Positions 41,637 through 49,242 are shown, counted from the stretch's first letter. The stretch: 52,875 nt of DNA from JAJXUB01 sp047974805 (GCA_047974805.1 JBKECS010000042.1:1-52875), one strand, 5' to 3'. Numbers and translations are program-made. Notes: a model not told the origin generated them from the sequence alone.

Positions 41637-43262
41637 ATGTACTTTCACGAAGCAATCGCCCGAGCGCTGGCTGACCAGGGCGTCAGCCACATTTTTGGGG
41701 TGTTGGGCGATGCCAATCTGTACATGATGGACAGCTTCCAACGCTCCGCTGGGGGCTCGTTCCACTCGATGTCGAACGAGGCGGGCGCCGTGCTCGCCGC
41801 GAACGGATATGCCCGCACGTCGAGCGGACTGGGGGTGGCCACCGTCACCCACGGTCCCGCAGTGACCAACACGGTGACTGCCCTCGTGGAGAGCGTCAAG
41901 GACCACACCCCGGTGCTCGTGGTTGCGGGCGACACGGCGGTCGTCGACCGCGAGAACTTTCAGAATGTGCCGCAGCGCGAAGTCGTCCTCGCAAGTGGCG
42001 CGGGGTTCGAGCAGGTCCGGGCGCCAGAGACGGTCTCCGAAGACGTCGCGATGGCGGTGCGCCGGGCCCTGATGGAGCGCCGCCCCATCGTCTTGAACGT
42101 TCCCATCGAGTTCCAGTGGGAGGCAGTGGACCTCGCGCCTTCGCAGGTCAAGTACCTGCCGCCGCAGGCCGTGAGGCCCGACCCGGCTGCTCTCGATAAC
42201 GCCGTGGGGATCATCGCCGCGGCGAAGCGGCCCATCGTGCTCGCCGGCCAAGGTGCGGCGAGTCCCGAGGCTCGGGACGCCCTGGTTCGCTTGGCCAATC
42301 GCATCGGTGCTCCACTGGCGACGACCCTGCGGGGACGTGACCTCTTCCGGGGCAACCCCCACAACTTGGGAATCTTCGGCACACTGTCACACGAGGTAGC
42401 GGCCGAAGCCATCGCTCAGGCGGACGCCATCATCGCCTTCGGTGCCTCGTTGAACAAGTGGACCACTGCCGAAGGCTCCAATCTCGATGGCAAGAAGACG
42501 GTGCACGTCGATGTCGATCGTTCGGCCCTGGATCGGTTCTCTGACGTCGCGGTGGGCGTGGTAGGGGACGCGGTCTCCGTGGCGGACACCATCATCGAAT
42601 GGTTGGACGAGGCGGAGATGAAGCCGACCGTTTTCGCCTCACCCCAGCTGGCCGAGCGGCTGGCTATCCGGGACGAGGGCGCCTACCGGGACGTGAGCAA
42701 CGAGTCCACCGTGGACATCCGCACGGCAGCGCGGCGAATCGAAGCGGCGTTCCCCGAGGATCGCACCTTGGTTCACGACGGTGGGAGGTTCATCTTCCAC
42801 GCCTTCAACTACCTGCACGCCCCGGACCCGCGGTCCTATGTGCATACGGTGAACTTCGGCTCCATCGGGTTGGGGATGGGCAATGCTATCGGGGCCTATT
42901 TCGGGGCGCCCCACAAGCGGCCGGTCCTGCTGGCCAGTGGCGACGGCGGATTCATGTTGGGTGGCCTCGCCGAGTTCAATTCGGCTGTGCGACATGGGGT
43001 CGACCTCGTGGTCTTCGTATTCAACGACGCGGCCTACGGCGCCGAGTACATCCAATTCGAGATGAAGGAGATGGATCCGACGATCTCCACTTTCGATTGG
43101 CCGGATCTCGCCGCTGTTGCCACCGCCCTCGGTGGGCAGGGGTTCGCGGTTCGCAATCTCGACGAGTTGGATGCAGCCCTTGCGGCCCTGCCGCAGCGCG
43201 ATCGCCCCGTCCTCATCGACATCAAGGTCGACCCCGCCGCCGTGCCCATGCCGGGTCACTGA
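41637..43262 (+). CDS. ThDP-dependent enzyme (acetolactate synthase/2-hydroxyacyl-CoA lyase superfamily)
   Basis: 541-aa three-domain ThDP enzyme. The activating Glu is Glu48 in SNEAGAVLAANGYAR. The ThDP-Mg motif is GDGG at 435-438 with Asn463 in NDAAYGAEY. The middle domain contains PIVLAGQGAASPEA. Candidates are 2-hydroxyacyl-CoA lyase (releasing formyl-CoA), a 2-oxoacid decarboxylase or an acetolactate-synthase-like carboligase. Context with acyl-CoA enzymes and a 2-hydroxyacid oxidase favours lyase or decarboxylase, but this is inference. ATG at 41637 follows AAGGAG. It is the last gene of the Liv operon, so its substrate may derive directly from the imported compound. Confidence 0.85.
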   Translation: MYFHEAIARALADQGVSHIFGVLGDANLYMMDSFQRSAGGSFHSMSNEAGAVLAANGYARTSSGLGVATVTHGPAVTNTVTALVESVKDHTPVLVVAGDTAVVDRENFQNVPQREVVLASGAGFEQVRAPETVSEDVAMAVRRALMERRPIVLNVPIEFQWEAVDLAPSQVKYLPPQAVRPDPAALDNAVGIIAAAKRPIVLAGQGAASPEARDALVRLANRIGAPLATTLRGRDLFRGNPHNLGIFGTLSHEVAAEAIAQADAIIAFGASLNKWTTAEGSNLDGKKTVHVDVDRSALDRFSDVAVGVVGDAVSVADTIIEWLDEAEMKPTVFASPQLAERLAIRDEGAYRDVSNESTVDIRTAARRIEAAFPEDRTLVHDGGRFIFHAFNYLHAPDPRSYVHTVNFGSIGLGMGNAIGAYFGAPHKRPVLLASGDGGFMLGGLAEFNSAVRHGVDLVVFVFNDAAYGAEYIQFEMKEMDPTISTFDWPDLAAVATALGGQGFAVRNLDELDAALAALPQRDRPVLIDIKVDPAAVPMPGH

Positions 43263-43307
43263 GCGATCCCGCTCACGGGCCGATGGCCTGGCGGAACGCT
43301 GGGCATG

Positions 43308-43354
43308 CTGGACGTTGCCGTCAACCCCGTTAGCGGGTTGACGGCAACGTCCAG
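43308..43354. terminator. Bidirectional terminator with 20-bp stem
   Basis: A perfect 20-bp stem whose arm begins CTGGACGTTGCCG, with a 7-nt loop (43328-43334). It closes the plus-strand Liv/ThDP operon and the minus-strand MFS operon. The right arm lies inside the last codons of the MFS gene, which ends at 43330. Confidence 0.85.
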
Positions 43355-44532
43355 ATGACGGCTCCGGCGGCCAGGCTTGCGGTGCCAGACAGCAGGTAGG
43401 TGATGGTGAATGATCCGGTGTGGTCGACCAGCCATCCGCCAACGGGCGGGGCAATCACTTGTGCGAAGGCAAGCGACAAGGTCGCCAGGCCGAAGATGGT
43501 CGCAACATCGTTTGGCTCAACCTCGTCGCTGATGTACGCGGCCTGCACCGAACCGATCCCTGTCATGCACAGCCCGAAGACGAGAACGCCAATGGTCGCC
43601 GCAGCTTGACCTCTGACGAGGATGAGGAGCATGGCGCACAACCCGGTGGCTCCTACTGCTACCGACAGGACATGGGCACGGTGCAAGCGATCCGAAATCC
43701 TGCCGATGAGAACGCTGCCGAACATGCTGGCAATGCCCAGTAGCGCGTAGGTGGCATTGGCGGCGGACTGGTCGAGTCCGCCTTCGTTCTGCAACGCGGC
43801 GGCAAGGTAGTGCACGTAGACGGAGAACCCGGCGCCGTACAGGCCGTATCCCATGGCCAGCCGGGCCGTCCGGAAATGAGAGCTGCCTCGGAAGAAGCCA
43901 CGGATGGGTGCTGGAGTGGCGCGGCCGATTGGTCGCAGGCCGATCGCGACACTCATGAACGTCCCAACCGAGATTCCGGCGATCACCATCCACAGCGGGC
44001 GCCAGGTATCGTCGCCGTATCGTTGTCGCGTCATATTCGTCAACACGCCGGTCAACCAGATGCTGACGCCAACACCCATGATCATCAGGCCGTAGGCCAG
44101 GCCGCGGCGCTGCACGGGCGCACGCTGGGCAAGGATGGCCGAGCAGGGCAACCAGACGATGGCGGTCGATGCGCCAAGCAACGTTATCCCGAGGAAGAGC
44201 ATCCATAGGCGTGACCCAGTAGCGATGAGCACAAAGCCGCTGGTTGATATAACCAAGCCCGACTTGACCAGGAGCGTCGGCTCCACCCGAGGTGGCCGAA
44301 CCGTCATGACAAGTACCGCGAGAAGGTACGCCCCAAGGTTCGCTGCGCCCAGCAAACCGGCGACGCTGTAGCTGCCGAGGACGTCTTTGGTCATGGCAGG
44401 CAGGACGAACGAGTAGGCGAACCGAGCAAACCCCTGGGTCACTGCCGTCGCGGCCATCGTGAACAGGGCAGTCACCAGCCATGGTTGTCGCCCACCCGAT
44501 CCCGTGAGCAGCGGCGCTGCAGGCTCGATCAC
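43330..44532 (-). CDS. MFS transporter
   Basis: 400-aa major facilitator protein with about twelve hydrophobic segments. TQGFARFAYSFVLPAM in the first helix is typical of the YbfB/MFS_4-like group. RRGLAYGLMIMGVGVSIWLTG and a loop GRISDRLHRAH between helices 8 and 9 follow the MFS motif A pattern. Import of the growth substrate or export of an intermediate are equally possible. The GTG at 44532 is chosen by frame only and has no clear ribosome binding site, so the start is uncertain. Third gene of the 46140-43330 unit. Confidence 0.88.
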   Translation of the reverse strand: MIEPAAPLLTGSGGRQPWLVTALFTMAATAVTQGFARFAYSFVLPAMTKDVLGSYSVAGLLGAANLGAYLLAVLVMTVRPPRVEPTLLVKSGLVISTSGFVLIATGSRLWMLFLGITLLGASTAIVWLPCSAILAQRAPVQRRGLAYGLMIMGVGVSIWLTGVLTNMTRQRYGDDTWRPLWMVIAGISVGTFMSVAIGLRPIGRATPAPIRGFFRGSSHFRTARLAMGYGLYGAGFSVYVHYLAAALQNEGGLDQSAANATYALLGIASMFGSVLIGRISDRLHRAHVLSVAVGATGLCAMLLILVRGQAAATIGVLVFGLCMTGIGSVQAAYISDEVEPNDVATIFGLATLSLAFAQVIAPPVGGWLVDHTGSFTITYLLSGTASLAAGAVIWTLPSTR

Positions 44533-44619
44533 GATCGCTCGAGTTCAGGGATCGTTGGCGCAGGCGCACACGCCAGCGTCATGTCGCCCCGCCGGTGACC
44601 AGGGCCGTATGCGGCGACG

Positions 44620-44853
44620 TCACGGGATTCGGTACGGGACGCGTTCGGGCCAGATGTCATTGAGGCTGGCCTTCAAGGCGTCTTCGAATGCCGTCTCACC
44701 GCGAAATTCATACGTCAGCCATTGACTCTGAGGAAGCCAGCGTTTGGCCGCCTCACTCTGTGGATCCTCAGCCACCATGACAACGATTCGCGCGTATCCA
44801 TCACCGTCCGAATCCCATTCGATGAAGAATCCATCGCCGTCAACGCGTTGCAT
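44620..44853 (-). CDS. Small hypothetical protein
   Basis: 77 aa, not recognised. It is acidic with two Trp-containing segments (IEWDSDGDGYARIVVMVAEDP, AKRWLPQSQWLTYEFRG) and no signal or membrane segment. It begins six bases after the stop of the amidohydrolase gene and lies in its operon, which supports its being real. It might be a small accessory subunit, but nothing in the sequence shows this. Confidence 0.55.
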   Translation of the reverse strand: MQRVDGDGFFIEWDSDGDGYARIVVMVAEDPQSEAAKRWLPQSQWLTYEFRGETAFEDALKASLNDIWPERVPYRIP

Positions 44854-44859
44854 GCTGAG

Positions 44860-46140
44860 TCAATGTTCCTGCTCGGTGATCCGCGCGAGCCAGACCGGGT
44901 CGGGTTCGGGGTGGCGATAGAGAGCCATTGCGGTGCCGTAGGAGATTTGTTGCACTACATCCTCTGGCAAATGAGCGAGCTCACGTCGCAAGAGGCTTTG
45001 CGTATCCGGCCAAGTACCATCGGCATGAGGATAGTCAGACTCCAGCATCACCTTATCCGTGCCGATGATGTCAAGATTTCGGAAGGCGCTGGGGTCATCG
45101 ATCGATGTGAAGTAGAAGTTGCGGTGCATGACTTCCAGGAAGGTGGGATCGCTGTCTTGCCACCCCGGGGAGTATGAAACGCGTCGGCGGTAAAGGGTGC
45201 CCAGCCGGTCCACTACCAGCGGAACCCAGGCAACGCCCGCCTCTGAGGTCACGATGCGCAGCCCTGGGAAGCGTACGGGTATGCGCGCGAAGATCCAGTC
45301 GTAGAGCGCTTCGATGCCGCTCAACGGAAAGAGGGCCGTGACGGCAGCCACCGGCGTTTCCGGGGATGGTTGCCGGACGGATCCGGAGGATCCAACGTGC
45401 AGGTTGATAATTGTGCCGGTCTCTTCGCAGGCAGCGAAGAAGGGGTCCCATTCCTCCGAGTAGAGGCTTGCGAATCCCAGCCCGTGGGGGTTTTCTGAGA
45501 ACGTCACGCATTTGAACCCTCGATCCGCATTGTTGCGAATCTGCGTCGCGGCAACCTCGGGGTCGGCAAGCCAAGGGATCTGACATGGGATGAAACGTTC
45601 AGGCGCGGCGCCACACCACTCTTCGAGCATCCAGTCGTTGTAGGCTAGGAACGAGGCGAAGCCGAGGTCGCGGTCTTTCATCTGTGAGAACATTTTGCCC
45701 GCGAACCCCCAGGCAATTGAGGGGAAGCACAGCGACGCCCACTCGCCGATGATATCCATGTCCTTCGTGCGCTGGTGCGGGTCGCGAACACCGGGACGCA
45801 TCTCGTCGTAGCCGATTTCGAGCTGGATCCAGTCCTTCATCGGCCGACCTACGGCCGCATCGCCGCCGACGACCGCCACGACCTTGTCCTCGATCAGCCA
45901 CCGAGGGCGCCCGGAAGACATATCGACGCGGGGAGCGGCGTCCTTGAACCGTGCCGGAACGCGAGAGGTGAACAACTCCGGTGGCTCGAGTGCGTGATCG
46001 TCCACCGAAATGAAGGGAGTGAATACCGGGGTCGGTTCGGGTTCGGGCAATAGTGTGAGCTTTTCTTGCGACACGCCTATACCGTTTTGGGCAAGCATTT
46101 CGGCGAAATCTGGCGCCAAATTGACGTTCGTGTCTGCCAT
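44860..46140 (-). CDS. Amidohydrolase-2 family metal-dependent hydrolase/decarboxylase
   Basis: 426-aa TIM-barrel protein of the amidohydrolase_2 (ACMSD-like) family. The first metal motif is VDDHALEPPE (D-x-H variant), a His follows in IINLHVGSSG, and the catalytic Asp lies in LESDYPHADGTWPDT, a block typical of this family. Members decarboxylate aromatic acids or hydrolyse ring lactones and beta-diketones. A C-C or C-O bond hydrolase for a ring intermediate would suit the cluster. ATG at 46140; operator site 11 lies 82 nt upstream. It is the first gene of the minus-strand unit with the small protein and the MFS transporter. Confidence 0.88.
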   Translation of the reverse strand: MADTNVNLAPDFAEMLAQNGIGVSQEKLTLLPEPEPTPVFTPFISVDDHALEPPELFTSRVPARFKDAAPRVDMSSGRPRWLIEDKVVAVVGGDAAVGRPMKDWIQLEIGYDEMRPGVRDPHQRTKDMDIIGEWASLCFPSIAWGFAGKMFSQMKDRDLGFASFLAYNDWMLEEWCGAAPERFIPCQIPWLADPEVAATQIRNNADRGFKCVTFSENPHGLGFASLYSEEWDPFFAACEETGTIINLHVGSSGSVRQPSPETPVAAVTALFPLSGIEALYDWIFARIPVRFPGLRIVTSEAGVAWVPLVVDRLGTLYRRRVSYSPGWQDSDPTFLEVMHRNFYFTSIDDPSAFRNLDIIGTDKVMLESDYPHADGTWPDTQSLLRRELAHLPEDVVQQISYGTAMALYRHPEPDPVWLARITEQEH

Positions 46141-46222
46141 GAGTGCTCCTGCTCCGCTCCGTCATTCGAATCGCCGGCATCCCTTGCTGTCCGGCAACAG
46201 CGATCGCCAGACAACGGCTGAC

Positions 46223-46245
46223 AGTTTGACGTTAATCGTTATGAG
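46223..46245 (-). promoter_or_regulatory. Cluster operator, site 11
   Basis: Read on the minus strand: left half CTCATAACG, spacer attaa, right half CGTCAAACT. The core and the AA end of the spacer match the gene-oriented consensus. It is 82 nt before the amidohydrolase start and is the last good site before the insertion sequence. Confidence 0.6.
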
Positions 46246-46395
46246 CTAATCAGTCGATCGTACGTCAGGGATACCGAGGTGACAAGGGGGCAGCGTGAGT
46301 GGTGCAAGCCCGCGGAGGAAGGTAACGGACTGCCGTGGGGCCGGACGGTGGCCCACCGATCGGCCCGGAAGAAGACGTGATGCCTCATGTCAATA
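46246..46395. other. Non-coding G-rich segment, possibly structured RNA
   Basis: No open frame of note lies between operator 11 and the insertion sequence. The stretch has G-rich and paired elements, for example GTGGGGCC against GGCCCAC (46335-46357, 7 bp with one bulge) and GGTAACGGACTGCCG. It could be a remnant of a riboswitch, group II intron or other structured RNA. I could not match it to a named class. Confidence 0.3.
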
Positions 46396-46468
46396 CCTCC
46401 GGAAGGGGTGATCGTTGCCTCGGCTGAGGATCTCCGGGAGGACGGGTCGTTGCCTCAGGTATTTCCTT
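46396..46468 (+). repeat. Left terminal repeat of the IS
   Basis: Starts CCTCCGG and contains TCGTTGCCTCGG (46412-46423) and TCGTTGCCTCAGGT (46447-46460). The same two-copy arrangement, inverted, occurs at the right end with matching spacing, including a TCCGGG between the copies. Repeated motifs in each end are probably transposase binding sites. Confidence 0.7.
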
Positions 46469-46472
46469 CGGA

Positions 46473-47664
46473 TCAGCTGGCCTTGGTGTGGGGCTGGTGG
46501 TGGTCCCGGCGCTTGGCTTGGGTGAGGGTCTTGAGGCGGTTGGTCAGGTCGAGGATCTGGCGTTGCAGCGCGCCGAGGCGGAGTTTCTTGAATCGGGCGT
46601 TCATCGTGATGATCGGCCGTTTCCGGGTCGCGGGGTGCGCGAGGGCGCGTTGGTGCGGGGTCGCGGCCTGGTGGTACTTCTTGAGGACCTTCGCGCCGTC
46701 ACGGTGCTTCGACTTGAGTTTCAAGCTGGGGAGGAAGTAGTTCGCGAACGCGTCATCGGCCGCCCAGATCTGGTTGAGGAGGTCGAGTTCGGCTTCGGTG
46801 TCGTAGCGGTAGTAGCCGACCAGTTCCCGGATCCTGGCCCAGTTCTTCTGCTCCACATAACACCCGTCGTTCTTCTTCCCCGCCCTTCCGCGCGTGAACG
46901 TGATCTGGCGGGTCTCGCAGTAGTGGAGCAGGTGGTGGTTGATGAACTCCGACCCGTTATCGGAGTCGATCCCGACGATCGGGAACGGGAACACCCCCGC
47001 GGCGTGGTCGATGGCCTCGATCACCCAGCGGCGGGCCCGGTTCGGTACTGACCGGTTCACCGTCCACCCGGTAGCCACGTCGGTCATCGTGAGCGTGTAG
47101 CAGTACTCGCCCGAGGCGACGCCGCTGTCGTGAGCGACCAGGTCGATCTCGACGAATCCCGGCGTGGCGTCGTCCCAGTCAGCGAACGTCCGGATCGGGG
47201 TCTGGTGCTTCAACAACGATCCCGGCTTGGTACGCGCCCGACCCCGCAACATCATCCGCTTCCGTTCGCCAGCGAGCATCCGGTCGATCGTGGCCGCCGA
47301 GATCCCCGACAGCAACGCCGCCTGGGCATCGTCGAGGTCGATCTCTCCCTCCGCGCGTAGCAAGGGCACCAGAACCGGCATGAACGGTGCCAGGATCTTC
47401 CCCGCTGGAGCGCGCAGCAGTACCCAGCATCGGATCAACGCCGGCAGCAGATTATCGCCGTAGACCCGCGTTCGTGGTTTGCGGGGACGCCACCACCTTC
47501 ACGACCAACGCATCCCGCAACGCGGCGCGGGCGTAGTCGCGATGCCAGCCTGTCAGCTCCACCAACTCATCAAAGATCCGGGTCTTACCCGCCCGGTCAG
47601 CGCCCTGGTAGGCCAGTGCCTTCTTCTTCGTCACAGCCTTGCGTTGACTCAGCGTCAGCTCCAT
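46473..47664 (-). pseudogene. Transposase, integrase-catalytic type, frameshifted
   Basis: The N-terminal part (47664-47452) begins MELTLSQRKAVTKKKALAY and includes LTGWHRDYARAALRDAL, a helix-turn-helix region. The catalytic part (open to 46473) contains VEIDLVAHDSG, GIDSDNGSEFIN and NDGCYVEQKNW, giving the Asp, Asp, Glu triad. The two parts are in different frames: the downstream frame is +1 relative to the first and continues family-like sequence (RPRKPRTRVYGDNLLPALIRCW) from about 47485. A single-base change near the CCCC run at about 47492 explains it. Either the gene is inactive or +1 recoding is used; single-frame relatives make inactivation more likely. Confidence 0.75.
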
Positions 47665-47685
47665 CCACGATGGTGCCCACGCACA

Positions 47686-47758
47686 GATCCCTACCTGAGG
47701 CAACGACACCCCCACCCGGAGGATTTCACCTGAGGCAACGACCCCGAACAAACGGAGG
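47686..47758 (-). repeat. Right terminal repeat of the IS
   Basis: Reading inward on the minus strand it starts CCTCCG and holds TCGTTGCCTCAGGT twice (47741-47728 and 47706-47693), mirroring the left end. The transposase start at 47664 is just inside. Confidence 0.7.
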
Positions 47759-47779
47759 TTTCTGATGAGTCAACTCGGG

Positions 47780-47802
47780 GCATTGACGTTGGACGGAAAA
47801 AG
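47780..47802 (+). promoter_or_regulatory. Possible degenerate cluster operator, site 12
   Basis: Left half GCATTGACG resembles the left half of site 10, spacer ttgga, right half CGGAAAAAG resembles that of site 2. It lies 62 nt upstream of the truncated dioxygenase gene. The match is weak on its own but its position before a gene is as expected for the regulon. Confidence 0.35.
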
Positions 47803-47864
47803 TGAAAACTGTGTAGTTGCCGTCACGACGGGGTTGACGGCCGGCGAGTCGCGGAGGTGCCGCA

Positions 47865-48203
47865 ATGTCCGTTACGGTCCAGCCCCTGCCCGGAGTCACC
47901 TTCGGTGCACAAATCGTGGGAGCCGACCTGCGCGACCTTAGCGAGGCCGGGTGGAACGCGATCGAGCGCTCGTTCAATGAATTCGGGGTTCTTCTGGTCA
48001 AGGGTCAGTCGCTGACTAAGGAGGAACACGTCGCCTTTGCGGAACGCCTCGGGGATATCGAAGTGCAGACCGACCAGACGATGAGCCCCGACTTCATCGC
48101 CAAGCCGGTAGTGCTCGATATCTCCAACGTGGACCTACGCCCCGTCCAACGGGGCCAGGTCCTTAGCCCGCCCTCGTCAGGACATCGAGGAGCTCATGGT
48201 TGA
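47865..48203 (+). pseudogene. TauD/TfdA-family dioxygenase, 5' fragment
   Basis: The first 89 or so residues match the N-terminus of Fe(II)/2-oxoglutarate dioxygenases: PLPGVTFGAQIVGADLRDLS, FNEFGVLLVKGQSLTKEEHVAFAERLGDIE and KPVVLDISNVD. After about 48131 the frame runs into unrelated residues and stops at 48203, inside the convergent Fic gene. The HxD...H iron site and the rest of the roughly 280-aa enzyme are missing, so it is non-functional. ATG at 47865 has GGAGG upstream, showing that a normal gene start was retained. The break marks the right edge of the catabolic cluster. Confidence 0.8.
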
Positions 48204-49242
48204 CAAAGAGCAGGTCTCGCCCGACTTTGACATCCTCGAGGATGCCCGCTTCGACCAGGGCGTGCAACCACGTTGAGGCCGTCTGGCGCGAGACATCGCA
48301 GCGCTCGACGACCATGGCAATGCGGCAATATGGCTGCTCGAAGAGCACATCGAGGAAGCGTGCGTCGCGGCCCCCCGGTGAGGCGGCGCGGGCGCGTTCG
48401 CCGAGGTCGTGCTGGCACTGGTGGATGGCGTGGATCTTGCGGATCGTGGACTCGGTGGCCTCGCGCGTGACGTCGAGCATGTAGAGGATCCACTCGATCC
48501 ACGCGCCCTCAGCGGTGACGGCGCGCAGAACCCGGTAGTAGTCGTTCTTGTGGGCGATGATCGACCGCGAGAGATAGAGGATCGGTTCGTCCAGCAGGCC
48601 CGCCTCGATGAGCATGAGGATGCTGAGAACGCGTCCGGTTCGGCCGTTGCCTTCGGTGAACGGGTGAATGGCCTCGAACTGATAATGCGCCACCGCCATC
48701 CGCACGAGCGGGTCGAGGTCGTCCTCGGCGTGGAGGAACTGTTCCCAGGGCGAGAGCATGGCCGCGAGGCGATCCGTGCCCTCGGGTGGGGCGTAGATGA
48801 CCTCACCCGTCGCCGGGTTAGAGATCCGCGTGCCCGGCAGCGCTCGCAGGCGCACCTCGTGCCCGTGCAGCGCGGAGCAGACCTGAGTGGCCGTGGAAGT
48901 GGTGAGGGGGCGTGTGCGCAGAGCGTCAAGGCCGGAGAAGAGGGCCGCCCGATAGCGCAGCGCTTCTTTCGTCGCGTGGTTCCCGCCGCCGGTCTCGAAA
49001 TGCCGGAAGAGGTCGTCCGCCGTGGTGACGATGTTCTCGATTTCCGAGCTGGCCTGCGCCTCCAGGATGGGAACTGCATGGATGAGGATTCCCGGGTTGG
49101 GCAGGGATTGCCCGGCTTGGGCCAGGGTGGCGAGGGCGGCCCGCGCTTCGATGACGGCCTTGAGGACCGGCCGAGGCTCCAGGTCCAGCGCTGGCGGCAG
49201 CGGTGGTAGCCCGTTATAGGGCACGTCGGCCTGCCACGCCAT
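48163..49242 (-). CDS. Fic family protein (AMPylase), class II, with C-terminal winged helix
   Basis: 359-aa Fic protein that transfers AMP (or a related group) to a hydroxyl of a target. The core motif HPFTEGNGRTGR is at residues 193-204 and complete. The inhibitory helix motif (S/T)xxxE(G/N) is in the N-terminal part as SSEIEN (65-70), which makes it class II and self-inhibited. After the Fic core, residues about 290-355 form a winged-helix region (CDVSRQTASTWLHALVEAGILE). ATG at 49242 follows GGGAGGTAAC. No antitoxin gene is needed. It is unrelated to the catabolic cluster. Confidence 0.93.
   Translation of the reverse strand: MAWQADVPYNGLPPLPPALDLEPRPVLKAVIEARAALATLAQAGQSLPNPGILIHAVPILEAQASSEIENIVTTADDLFRHFETGGGNHATKEALRYRAALFSGLDALRTRPLTTSTATQVCSALHGHEVRLRALPGTRISNPATGEVIYAPPEGTDRLAAMLSPWEQFLHAEDDLDPLVRMAVAHYQFEAIHPFTEGNGRTGRVLSILMLIEAGLLDEPILYLSRSIIAHKNDYYRVLRAVTAEGAWIEWILYMLDVTREATESTIRKIHAIHQCQHDLGERARAASPGGRDARFLDVLFEQPYCRIAMVVERCDVSRQTASTWLHALVEAGILEDVKVGRDLLFVNHELLDVLTRAG

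Larger units (their letters stand above)
46396..47758 (-). mobile_element. Insertion sequence, about 1.36 kb, DDE transposase
   Basis: Bounded by related terminal sequences that both begin CCTCCG reading inward (46396 on the plus strand, 47758 on the minus strand). Each end carries two copies of a TCGTTGCCTCAGG motif. One transposase frame of the integrase-catalytic (rve, IS481-like) type fills the interior, broken by a frameshift. I could not find a convincing target-site duplication. The exact outer boundary is uncertain by a few bases. Confidence 0.75.

Noticed and set aside
53..46245. Palindromes as ECF sigma factor promoters
   Set aside because: ECF promoters have AAC and CGT elements 16-17 nt apart. 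Here ACG and CGT are 5 nt apart and mirror-symmetric, which fits a dimeric repressor.
46246..46395. Cobalamin riboswitch near a B12 enzyme cluster
   Set aside because: The segment has GGTGcAAgCC, but the full B12-box and core could not be recognised, and it is far from the mutase genes. Left as unassigned.
46381..47775. Target-site duplication of the IS
   Set aside because: A GTCAA occurs on both sides but not directly next to the repeat ends, so it is not counted as a duplication.
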